Shown here: positions 6,997 to 13,468 of the stretch, piece after piece | Layout: each line of letters begins with the position of its first letter | How positions within the stretch are numbered: the first letter of the stretch is position 1 | NCBI GenBank assembly: GCA_964387935.1 | Contig: CAYLZN010000057.1 | Location: forward strand, 1 to 23,061 | Length of the DNA stretch: 23,061 nucleotides | Direction of reading: 5' to 3' | From: CAYLZN01 sp964387935 | Lineage (GTDB): Bacteria; Acidobacteriota; Vicinamibacteria; Vicinamibacterales; JAFNAJ01 | Translations under genes and position numbers: made by a program | Notes under the pieces: model-generated | Databases searched by the model: none | What the model saw: the letters and a program-made list of their open reading frames with translations, nothing else | What the model was told of the DNA's origin: nothing

Positions 6997-7321
6997 TCAC
7001 GGCCGGGATCGGTGGAGCGTCCCCCCGTGGACGAGCGTGTAGGTGCCAATCGGGCGCTCCGAGTCGCCCTCGTGCCCGATCAGGCACACCTCAACCTCCA
7101 CGACGGGCAGCTCGCGGAGCGAGGCGGCCGGCTCGACGTAGATGATCTCTGCGTGCGGGCCGGCCGTACTCCGACCCGTCACGCGGCTCACCTCGGTGCC
7201 GGCGACACGCCGTGACAGTGTGACCTCGCCGGCCCCGCCGAAGTCGCCCCGCAACCGCAACGCCATCAATTCGTCGTCGTCCCACACCGCGCAGGCGACG
7301 CGGGCCCCGGGCGAGAGGGTT
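6997..7321 (-). pseudogene. Unidentified coding tail fused out of frame behind the MBL-fold gene
   Basis: From about 7321 down to the TGA at 6997-6999, a different minus-strand frame from that of the MBL gene is the coding one. About 107 codons have strong G/C third-position preference and give a sensible protein with alternating hydrophobic strands (VACAVWDDDELMALRL, EVTLSRRVAG, HAEIIYVEPAASLRELP, VVEVEVCLIGHE, IGTYTLVHGG). I do not recognise the family. There is no convincing start codon with a ribosome site: a GTG before WDDDEL and an ATG before ALRLRG both lack one. It is therefore best read as the 3' end of another gene joined here by a deletion or rearrangement, or by an assembly error. 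A small independent gene with an unusual start is the alternative. Confidence 0.5.
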
Positions 7322-7816
7322 GACGGGTTCGACGTCGCCGAGCTGATGGAACAGGTCCGAGCACAGGAGCACGCCCGAAGTCTCCTCGAACAGCACGCCG
7401 GCGTCCCAACCGTGCGGCAGGTGCGGCGTCGGCACGAACCTGTACCTGTGCCGGCCCGTGTCGATGACCTCGTCTTTCGCGAGGCCCCGCGGCGGGCGGC
7501 TCGCAAAATCCTGGATGTTGACCATGGCGCCCACCTGGCTGCAGACGGCCTGCGCGCGAGGGGCGACCGCGAGCCACTCGTTCAGGGCGCCGCACTCGTC
7601 CACCTCGAAGTGGCTCCAGCTGATCCAGCGCAACGCGGCCGGGTCGATGAGCGTCGCGACCGCGTCGCGGACTTCCGGGAACATCCGCCGCATCCCGGTG
7701 TGGAACAGCAGTGGCTCGTCGTCCCTGATCAGGAAATGGTTGAACTGCAGGTCGAACTGTGGCGCATACAGTGAGACTCGATACACATCCGGCGCAATCT
7801 CGTCGATGCGGGCCAT
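7091..7816 (-). CDS. MBL-fold metallo-hydrolase, disrupted after residue 165
   Basis: The frame is 241 residues, but only residues 1-165 look like protein of this family. They match the metallo-beta-lactamase fold of the flavodiiron/ODP type: FNHFLIRDDEPLLFHTGMR (about 25-43), the metal motif H-x-E-x-D as HFEVD (69-73), a further His in PHLPHGWD (131-138) and the bridging Asp154 in LLCSDLFHQLGDVEPV (150-165). After Val165 (7322-7324) the frame gives Arg-rich nonsense, while another frame becomes coding. The missing last quarter should hold the final metal ligand (a His after a beta strand, usually in MHGS) and about 60 residues. The product is thus probably inactive. The start is firm: AGGAGGTG precedes the ATG by 5-6 nt. 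The gene is downstream of the secreted hydrolase on the same strand, 123 bp away. Confidence 0.65.
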   Translation of the reverse strand: MARIDEIAPDVYRVSLYAPQFDLQFNHFLIRDDEPLLFHTGMRRMFPEVRDAVATLIDPAALRWISWSHFEVDECGALNEWLAVAPRAQAVCSQVGAMVNIQDFASRPPRGLAKDEVIDTGRHRYRFVPTPHLPHGWDAGVLFEETSGVLLCSDLFHQLGDVEPVNPLARGPRRLRGVGRRRIDGVAVAGRLRRGRRGHTVTACRRHRGEPRDGSEYGRPARRDHLRRAGRLAPRAARRGG

Positions 7817-7939
7817 CGGACACCTCCTGACGCGGGGCTTCCACGTCTGCGTTCGAAGAGGGAGTGTCGCGACCGGGCGAAGTGTGACGCGGCAGGTTCG
7901 GCGGTGCGAGGCGCGGTCGGCGGATCGCCGTGTCGAGGT

Positions 7940-9265
7940 TCACTTCCCCGGCGGCAGGTGCTCCAGCATCAGCCCCGTGGCGGTGCGCGGCTTGAACCCT
8001 TTCCAGTAGGTGAAGTCGGGCGTGGGCCGGCCCTCGCGATCGACGGCATATGCACCGTCGCTGCCTCGCGGCACGACCTCGAGGTACGCCTGCTTGTCCG
8101 CCTCGCCCTTCAGGTGGATCGCGAGGAACGCCGTGGCGAAATGCTGCAGGACGTTGTTCGACCTGACGCTGTCCCACACGCCGTCCTCGTAGTGCACGAA
8201 CGGGAACATCTTCAGCGCGTCCGAGTACGCCCAGGCTTCGACGGGCGCCGGGATCGGCGCGGCCACGTTGTGCGACCCGCTGAGGAAGGTGAGCAGGTAG
8301 CGATCCGACCGCGTGGCGCCCAGGAACAGTTCCCTGACGCCCTTCTCGTAGCCGACGATGTCGTCGGCGCTGCCGGCGACGAAGAGCACCGGGGTCGTGA
8401 TCGCCCGCAGCCCCTCAGGGTCCCACGTGCCGACGGCACCACCATAGGGCGCAATCGCCACGGCGGCCCGGATGCGGGCGTCGGCCCGCTTCCCAAACGC
8501 AGGGTTGGAGGCGGCGCGCTCGAAGAGCAGGCGGTTCGGCGGGGCATTCCGGGCGGTGACGGCGGTCTCCGTGAAGCCGGCGCCGAGAGTGTTCAGGACG
8601 CCATACCCGCCCATCGAGTAGCCGACGAGCCCGGTGCGCGACACGTCCACGAGGCCCGCGAGAAAGCTGCCGGAGCCGGCGCGCGACAGGTGGTCCAGTT
8701 CGTCCAGCACGAACAGTTGATCGAGGGGCCGGTTGTAGAGCGTGCTCGCGAAGGCCTTCTGGTCGGCATACGTGCTGTCCGGGTGATCGGGTACCGCGAC
8801 CACGAAGCCCTTCGACGCCAGGTTCTCGGCGAGGTGACTCAGCAGGTACCGGTTGCCAGGGTACCCGTGCGAGATGATGACGAGCGGATACCCGTCAGCA
8901 GGGGGCGCCGCCGGAGCGGCGTTGCGCACGGCGCGGCCGCGCAACTCGGTGGAGCGTGCCGGGTCGCGCGCGACCGTGCGGTAGACGCCGCCCGGCACCT
9001 GGCCAGGCGCCAGCGACGCCGGGTACCACACCTCGATCGTCAGCGTGCGATCGTACCGCGCCACCGGGCTGCCTTCCCGCGTGTTCAGCACATCGACGCG
9101 ACCGCGGTCGGTGGCCGTGATGGTGCGCACGCCGATGGCGAGGGGCCCGTACGCCGCGAGCTCCGGCGCCATCGGCGTGACCGCGTCGATGCGGTTCTGC
9201 TGTGCCGCGGCCGGGCCCGCGACGAGACAGACGAGCACGGTCAGGAAACGGGTTGGCCAGGCCAT
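7940..9265 (-). CDS. Secreted alpha/beta hydrolase (PAF-acetylhydrolase / dienelactone hydrolase-like)
   Basis: A 441-residue exported esterase or lipase-like enzyme. A signal peptide (residues 1-22, ending PAAAQQ) is followed by a beta-rich N-terminal part with TIEVWYPAS (about 76-84), as in the platelet-activating-factor acetylhydrolase-like group. The catalytic fold shows the oxyanion segment HGYPG (133-137), nucleophile Ser217 in GYSMGG, an acidic residue in AGSADDIVG (Asp301 or Asp302) and His332 in SGSHNV. The triad is in the right order. The ATG at 9265 is preferred: AAGGGGA lies 8-9 nt upstream and the signal peptide starts at once. An in-frame ATG at 9283 lacks a ribosome site. It lies 71 bp downstream of the AAA/DUF4143 gene on the same strand. 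The substrate is unknown; short-chain esters or lipids are likely from the family. Confidence 0.85.
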   Translation of the reverse strand: MAWPTRFLTVLVCLVAGPAAAQQNRIDAVTPMAPELAAYGPLAIGVRTITATDRGRVDVLNTREGSPVARYDRTLTIEVWYPASLAPGQVPGGVYRTVARDPARSTELRGRAVRNAAPAAPPADGYPLVIISHGYPGNRYLLSHLAENLASKGFVVAVPDHPDSTYADQKAFASTLYNRPLDQLFVLDELDHLSRAGSGSFLAGLVDVSRTGLVGYSMGGYGVLNTLGAGFTETAVTARNAPPNRLLFERAASNPAFGKRADARIRAAVAIAPYGGAVGTWDPEGLRAITTPVLFVAGSADDIVGYEKGVRELFLGATRSDRYLLTFLSGSHNVAAPIPAPVEAWAYSDALKMFPFVHYEDGVWDSVRSNNVLQHFATAFLAIHLKGEADKQAYLEVVPRGSDGAYAVDREGRPTPDFTYWKGFKPRTATGLMLEHLPPGK

Positions 9266-9336
9266 GAGATCGGTCCCCTTCATACGCGGTGAAACTGTGC
9301 CGACAGTCGCCCATGCCTTGTCGCGTGCGGCCTGCG

Positions 9337-10494
9337 TCAGAGGCGTCCCTCCTCCAGTTCCTGAATGAACGCCGCCACCGGCAGCGCCTCGATGCCGTCC
9401 TCGGTGCGAAACGGGCGCTCGCCGAGGAAGACCACCAGACGGCGGCGAAGGCCGCCGAGCGGGGCGATTGCGCGCAGTCCCTTCAGGTCCCGCGAGCCGA
9501 GGGCCGCCTTGGCCTTGGCCTCGACGGCCACATGAGCCGTGCCTCGTCGGATGACGAAGTCGACCTCGACTTCGCCGGAGCCGGACGGCGCCCAGTAGGA
9601 CAGCTCGTCGTACCGGGTGCCCTGGCCGAAGTCGGGATCGCCGTAGGCCCTCAGCATCATCGCCACCCAGCCCTCGAAGAGCGGGCCGCGCTCGGCGGCC
9701 GTCGGCGCGTGTCGCTCGCGTCGCACGGCCCGGACGATGCCGGGGTCCACCCAGTAGAGTTTGGGATGCTGGCGCTCCTTCACCCGCAGCCTGGCCTCGA
9801 ACCCGGGCACGAACCACGCGAGATGCGTGTCGACCAGGATGTCGAGGTACCCGGCGATCGTCGTGCGCGCCACGCCAGCGTCCCTCGCGAGCCCGGCGAC
9901 GTTCAGCACCTGACCGTGAAAGAGCGCCGCCACCGGGAGGAAGCGTGCGAATCCTGGCAGGTTCCGCACCAGAGCTTCGGCCTGCACCTCTTCCTTGAGA
10001 TAGAGCTGGACGTACGACTGCGCGGCCTCCTGCGGCACCTCGGACCGCCAGATCACGGGCACGCTGCCCCAACGAAGGACCCGGTCGAGGTCGAAGTCTT
10101 GGCGCAGCTCTTCGGGAACCAGCGGCAGCATCAACCGACGCAGCGCGCGTCCGGCCAGGAGGTTGGTGCCCGCCTGCTTGAGCTTGCGCGCGCTCGATCC
10201 GAGGAGGACGAACCGCAGCCGGCGCTCCTCCATGAAGCGATGCACCTCGTTCAGCAGCGAGGGCAGTCGCTGAATCTCGTCGACGACCACCCATCGACCG
10301 GGCGGCACCGCTCTCAGTTCACGACCGAAGAGCCCGGGGTCGGCGAGGTAGGCCTGATAGCGCGCCTCGTCCAGCAAGTCGAGGCGCGGCACATCGGGGA
10401 ACGTGCGCTTCGCCCACGTGCTCTTGCCGACGCCCCGCATTCCGAAGAGGAAGAAGCTCTCACGCGGGGCCTCCAGCAGGCGCCGGTATTCCAC
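9337..10494 (-). CDS. AAA_14 / DUF4143 family ATPase
   Basis: A 385-residue protein with an N-terminal P-loop ATPase domain and a C-terminal DUF4143 domain. Walker A is GMRGVGKST (18-26), Walker B is VVVDEIQ (69-75), and the sensor segment GSSARKLK with LAGRA follows at about 99-116. A small helical region around 210-240 (VAGLARDAGVARTTIAGYLDIL) looks like a helix-turn-helix. The C-terminal domain has the PD-(D/E)XK-like pattern EVEVDFVI...VAVEAKAK (Asp312, Glu325, Lys327). Members are common in bacteria, vary greatly between strains and have no agreed function. The start is a GTG at 10492-10494 with GAGGTG upstream; an in-frame TGA just before it excludes a longer form. The promoter and an inverted repeat lie immediately upstream, so the gene is independently transcribed and possibly regulated. 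Confidence 0.88.
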   Translation of the reverse strand: MEYRRLLEAPRESFFLFGMRGVGKSTWAKRTFPDVPRLDLLDEARYQAYLADPGLFGRELRAVPPGRWVVVDEIQRLPSLLNEVHRFMEERRLRFVLLGSSARKLKQAGTNLLAGRALRRLMLPLVPEELRQDFDLDRVLRWGSVPVIWRSEVPQEAAQSYVQLYLKEEVQAEALVRNLPGFARFLPVAALFHGQVLNVAGLARDAGVARTTIAGYLDILVDTHLAWFVPGFEARLRVKERQHPKLYWVDPGIVRAVRRERHAPTAAERGPLFEGWVAMMLRAYGDPDFGQGTRYDELSYWAPSGSGEVEVDFVIRRGTAHVAVEAKAKAALGSRDLKGLRAIAPLGGLRRRLVVFLGERPFRTEDGIEALPVAAFIQELEEGRL

Positions 10495-10505
10495 TATGAC
10501 ACCTC

Positions 10506-10541
10506 GTCGTCATTTATACCGGATTTATGACGACAAGCCAA
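10506..10541 (-). promoter_or_regulatory. Promoter with overlapping inverted repeat upstream of the AAA/DUF4143 gene
   Basis: On the minus strand TTGGCT (10536-10541, 4/6 to -35) and TATAAA (10513-10518, 5/6 to -10) are 17 bp apart. An exact 8-bp inverted repeat, GTCGTCAT (10506-10513) and ATGACGAC (10527-10534), places one arm in the spacer and the other at the start site, which is a classic operator layout. The repressor is not identified; the ATPase's own HTH-like region is one candidate. Confidence 0.5.
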
Positions 10542-10621
10542 TAAGCAGCCGGCGCGAGGACCTCCCGCAGATCGTTGCTGGCGTTGTAAAGCCCTGATCC
10601 GTCAGAAACGATGTGGCGGCC

Positions 10622-10740
10622 GTGCCCAGTGCCGAGTGCCTCGTGCCAGGTGCGCCCAGAAAAGACGGGCACATGCGACGGCGCCCCGCTGGGCTCCCCG
10701 TGCGAGAACGCCCGCACGCGGCACCCGGCACCTGGCACAG
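10622..10740. repeat. Inverted pair of GTGCCnn heptad repeats
   Basis: Left arm 10622-10656 reads as five 7-bp units: GTGCCCA, GTGCCGA, GTGCCTC, GTGCCAG, GTGCGCC. Right arm 10720-10740 reads GGCACCC, GGCACCT, GGCACAG, which is the same unit on the other strand. GTGCCAGGTGC (10643-10653) and GCACCTGGCAC (10728-10738) are an exact 11-bp inverted repeat with a 74-bp loop, so a cruciform or long RNA hairpin is possible. Confidence 0.6.
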
Positions 10741-10773
10741 ACGGGGTGAACCGTCAAAATCCGTGTCGGCCTA

Positions 10774-10794
10774 CGGCTCACGGCTCATGGCTTA
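10774..10794. repeat. Three-unit CGGCTCA heptad tract
   Basis: CGGCTCA, CGGCTCA and TGGCTTA follow one another directly, and a partial fourth unit (CGGCC) follows. The 7-bp period is the same as in the neighbouring tracts although the unit sequence differs. Confidence 0.55.
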
Positions 10795-10893
10795 CGGCCA
10801 GAAAAGCAGCCAATTGTGCGTCACAGGTCGTGTTTCGTGGTGTCACCGCCAGCGAGGTGTCGACACGCGCTTCCACGAACAGTTTGGTCCGGT

Positions 10894-10963
10894 CCTGAGC
10901 CTTGTGCCCTGAGCCTTGTGCCCTGAGCCTTGAGCCCTGAGCCTTGAGCCCTGAGCCCTGAGC
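10894..10963. repeat. Ten-unit heptad array CCTGAGC / CTTGWGC
   Basis: Ten contiguous 7-bp units, mostly alternating CCTGAGC with CTTGTGC (twice) or CTTGAGC (twice), so there is also a 14-bp higher-order period; the last two units are both CCTGAGC. The array ends 23 bp before the stop codon of the secreted-protein gene (minus strand, ends at 10986), so it would lie in its 3' untranslated region. Confidence 0.8.
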
Positions 10964-10985
10964 CTACTCGAATGTCCGATCAGGG

Positions 10986-11609
10986 TCAGTTCCGCCGCCG
11001 GATCTGGTTGAGGCGCACCGGAGCCTGGTCGTAGAACTCCATTTCCAGGGTGTTCGTGGTGCGGTTGAAGATGAGCCGCGTATCGGCGAGCATCTTGCCC
11101 TCGCCCCGGTTGTCCTTGTCGAGCCGGATTTCCAGGATCGTGAACGGGTAGTCGATGGAACGCGGCCGGTTGGCGGCTTCCCAGAAACCGATCGGGCGAT
11201 CCGTGGCGATGAGGAGGCGTCGACCGCCATCCGGCAGCGGGGTCTGCTGGGCGAAACGGAGATCCCAGCCGATGGTCTGGCTCTCGCGGATGAAGCCGAC
11301 GCGGGGCATCCGCTGCAACGTGCGCAGCATCTGGTCGTTCATGCGGTTGGTGTTCTGTTCCTCCTTGAGGATGGCCGCCAGCTGTTCGCGCTCCTCGGCG
11401 GTGGACCACCGCTCGACCCGGAACGTGAGGGTCGCCGTCGTCGGGCGATTCGCGGCGGGCCCACCGGTGGGCCGCCGGTTGGTGTTGATGGCAAAGGCCG
11501 TGAACTCCTCGGCGACCGCGTCCTGCGCGGAGGGAGCCGGAGTGGCGGCGGCCAGGGCGACCACGATGGCAACCAGGGCGAACACGGTTCGCGTTTTCAA
11601 TGTGTCCAC
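10986..11609 (-). CDS. Secreted protein of unknown function
   Basis: A 207-residue exported protein I cannot assign to a named family. A signal peptide spans about residues 1-28 (TLKTRTVFALVAIVVALAAA, ending PAPSAQ). The mature part is polar: EEFTAFAINTNRRPTGG is followed by a beta strand ATLTFRVERWSTAEERE, a helix AAILKEEQNTNRMNDQMLRTLQ, then several strands (IGWDLRFAQQ, RRLLIATDRPIGFWEA, DYPFTILEIRLDK, NTLEMEFYDQAPVRLNQIRR). No cysteine is left in the mature protein and no catalytic motif is visible. The start is GTG (11607-11609) with AAGGAG 6 nt upstream. An overlapping ATG two bases earlier is out of frame. A candidate extended -10 lies at 11651-11659. Proteins of this look recur in Acidobacteriota as far as I recall; this could not be checked. 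Confidence 0.8.
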   Translation of the reverse strand: MDTLKTRTVFALVAIVVALAAATPAPSAQDAVAEEFTAFAINTNRRPTGGPAANRPTTATLTFRVERWSTAEEREQLAAILKEEQNTNRMNDQMLRTLQRMPRVGFIRESQTIGWDLRFAQQTPLPDGGRRLLIATDRPIGFWEAANRPRSIDYPFTILEIRLDKDNRGEGKMLADTRLIFNRTTNTLEMEFYDQAPVRLNQIRRRN

Positions 11610-11650
11610 ATCGAACTCCTTTTTTGGATCGCGCACACGGCGCGGTCCAC

Positions 11651-11659
11651 ATGCTAGCA
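11651..11659 (-). promoter_or_regulatory. Candidate extended -10 promoter of the secreted-protein gene
   Basis: The minus strand reads TGCTAGCAT here, a TGn-extended -10 of the same form as that before the antiporter gene. A weak TTGTGC (3/6 to -35) lies 18 bp upstream. Transcription would start about 35 nt before the GTG start codon. Confidence 0.35.
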
Positions 11660-11840
11660 ATGCGCCTGCCATCTGCACAACTATGGCGCCCAGGGGTGTG
11701 AACCCGGACTGGGGTTGATTCCCGTTCCCCGCCGCGGGTTCCTCCACGAAGGCACGTGGGCGGCCTCCGCCGCGACATGCCGTGACCGGCCCCGTGCCAC
11801 GCGGCGGAACGTGCCGGGACCCCTCCGCTCCCGCTGGAGC

Positions 11841-11854
11841 GTTTCTTGCGAAAC
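11841..11854 (+). promoter_or_regulatory. Small inverted repeat just before the SLC13-type permease start
   Basis: GTTTC (11841-11845) and GAAAC (11850-11854) are inverted around TTGC and end 8 bp before the ATG at 11863. It falls where a ribosome site should be, and no clear Shine-Dalgarno is visible, so it may be a translational hairpin or an operator. The evidence is only the sequence symmetry. Confidence 0.25.
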
Positions 11855-11862
11855 TATTTGCG

Positions 11863-13425
11863 ATGAGTGCCATCACCATCACGTTCCTCGTGCTCGCGGC
11901 GGTCGTCGTGGTCTTCATCTGGGACCGGTTGCCCGTCGCGATCGTCGCGCTCGGGACGGCGGTGGCGCTGTGGGCCACGGGCGTGCTCGACCTGCGGCAG
12001 GCGGTGGCCGGCTTCGGGGATCCCACGGTGCTGTTCATCGCAGCGCTCTTCGTCGTGGCCGAGGCCCTCGATGCCAGCGGCGTCACGGCGTGGGCCGGCC
12101 AGCAACTGCTGGCCGGCGCAGGTGAGAACCGGGTGCGCGTCCTCGTCTTCATGCTGGCGCTCGTGGCCCTGGTCACGGCGCTCATCACCGTCAACGCGTC
12201 GGTCGCCGCGTTGATGCCGGTGGTGGTCGTGATGGCGGTGCGCCTGCGGTGGCCGCCCTCGCACCTGCTGATGCCCTTGGCCTTTGGCGCGCACGCGGGA
12301 TCGCTGCTGGCGCTCACCGGCACGCCCGTCAACGTGATCGTGGCCGAGGCGGCCGCCGATGCCGGTGTTGGGGCGATTGGTTTCTTCGAGTTCGCCTACG
12401 TCGGGGTCCCGCTCGTGATCGGCACGATCGTCATCATCGTCCTCTTCGGAGAGCGGTTGCTGCCGAGACGGAGTGCGACGGCCATTTCCCGCGACTTCAG
12501 CAACCACGCCGCCACGCTGACCGCGCAGTACGGCGTCACCTACGCGCCGGGCGCCTTGCTCACGCGCACGGCGGGCGTCGCCGAGGTCGTCATTCCCCCC
12601 CGCTCGGGGCTCCTTGGCCAGCGAGCCTTCCCTGGAATGGTCACCGAGAGCGGCGACCTGGTGGTCCTGGCCATGCAGCGCAAGGGCGAGGACCTCACCG
12701 GCGAGAACACGCTCACCGTGGGCGACACGTTGCTGCTGCAGGGCACGTGGGTGGCGCTCGACCGTCATCTCTCCGACCCCGATGTGCTCGTCATCGACCA
12801 TCCGGAGCTCTTTCGCCGGCAGGCCGTCCCATTCGGGCCCGGTGCCGGACGCGCGCTGGCGGCCCTCGTCGGAATGGTCGTCCTGCTGATCACCGGTGTC
12901 GTCCCCGGGGCGATCGCCGCACTGCTGGCCGCCATGGCCGTGGTCCTGATGGGCGTGCTCAGCATGGAGCAGGCCTTTCGCGCCATTGCCTGGAACACGA
13001 TCGTGCTGGTCGGCGGAATGATGGCCCTCTCGACGGCGATGATCGAGACGGGGGCGGCGACCCTGATGGCCAACGGCCTCCTCGACCTGGTCGGCGATGC
13101 CGGACCGTACGCGCTGCTGACGGGGCTGTTCGTCCTGACCGCCGTCCTCGGCCAGTTGATCAGCAACATGGCGACGGCGCTCATCGTGATCCCGATCGGG
13201 CTGTCGGCGGCCGCCGGGATGGGGATCTCGCCGAAGGCGGTCCTCATGTCGGTGGCGGTGACGTCCGCGGCCGCGCTGCTGACGCCGGTGGCCACCCCGG
13301 CAAACCTGATGGTCATGGGGCCAGGCGGCTACAGATTCGGCGACTACTGGAAACTGGGTCTGCCGCTGCTGCTGTTCTACGGAATCGTGGGCGTGCTGCT
13401 CGTGCCCGTGTTCTGGCCGTTCTGA
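11863..13425 (+). CDS. SLC13 (DASS)-type permease with one TrkA-C domain
   Basis: A 520-residue inner-membrane transporter of the divalent anion/Na+ symporter group, whose members carry dicarboxylates, sulfate or related anions. The N-terminal membrane half (about 1-200) has FGDPTVLFIAALFVVAEAL and the TGTPVNVIV re-entrant motif (152-160). A cytoplasmic TrkA-C/RCK-C regulatory domain follows (about 235-310, EVVIPPRSGLLGQR...TLTVGDTLLLQG). The second membrane half (about 328-520) has SNMATALIVIP and TPVATPANLMVMGPGGYRFGDYWKLGLPL, the paired motif and the usual C-terminal signature. Many relatives have two TrkA-C domains and about 590 residues; this one has a single copy. The ATG at 11863 is chosen because the first helix starts there; an upstream frame to 11782 is polar. 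The M20 peptidase follows 43 bp later. The substrate cannot be told; sulfate or a dicarboxylate is likely. Confidence 0.88.
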   Translation: MSAITITFLVLAAVVVVFIWDRLPVAIVALGTAVALWATGVLDLRQAVAGFGDPTVLFIAALFVVAEALDASGVTAWAGQQLLAGAGENRVRVLVFMLALVALVTALITVNASVAALMPVVVVMAVRLRWPPSHLLMPLAFGAHAGSLLALTGTPVNVIVAEAAADAGVGAIGFFEFAYVGVPLVIGTIVIIVLFGERLLPRRSATAISRDFSNHAATLTAQYGVTYAPGALLTRTAGVAEVVIPPRSGLLGQRAFPGMVTESGDLVVLAMQRKGEDLTGENTLTVGDTLLLQGTWVALDRHLSDPDVLVIDHPELFRRQAVPFGPGAGRALAALVGMVVLLITGVVPGAIAALLAAMAVVLMGVLSMEQAFRAIAWNTIVLVGGMMALSTAMIETGAATLMANGLLDLVGDAGPYALLTGLFVLTAVLGQLISNMATALIVIPIGLSAAAGMGISPKAVLMSVAVTSAAALLTPVATPANLMVMGPGGYRFGDYWKLGLPLLLFYGIVGVLLVPVFWPF

Positions 13426-13468
13426 CGTGGAGCGGAGCGTCCATTGCCCTTCGGATGGAGGAGTGTGT

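Larger units (their letters stand above)
10495..10985. other. Gene-free interval of 491 bp rich in short repeats
   Basis: No frame in this stretch has protein-like composition. It holds the ATPase promoter (10506-10541), two sets of degenerate GTGCCnn heptads facing each other (10622-10656 and 10720-10740), a CGGCTCA heptad tract (10774-10794) and a ten-unit CCTGAGC/CTTGWGC array (10894-10963). Both flanking genes are on the minus strand. Confidence 0.7.

Noticed and set aside
7091..7816. MBL gene considered as a simple one-base frameshift
   Set aside because: The alternate frame after the break does not continue the MBL fold, so correcting one base would not restore a normal family member.
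9337..10494. DUF4143 ATPase considered as a toxin-antitoxin or phage-defence locus
   Set aside because: There is no partner gene, and the flanks hold ordinary hydrolase and repeat sequence; family membership alone does not support this.
10611..10912. Short plus-strand open frames of 95-99 codons in the repeat region
   Set aside because: They are made largely of heptad repeats and have no ribosome site or protein-like composition.
10894..10963. Array of short repeats considered as a CRISPR
   Set aside because: The units are 7 bp and directly contiguous, with no spacers and no cas genes in the window.
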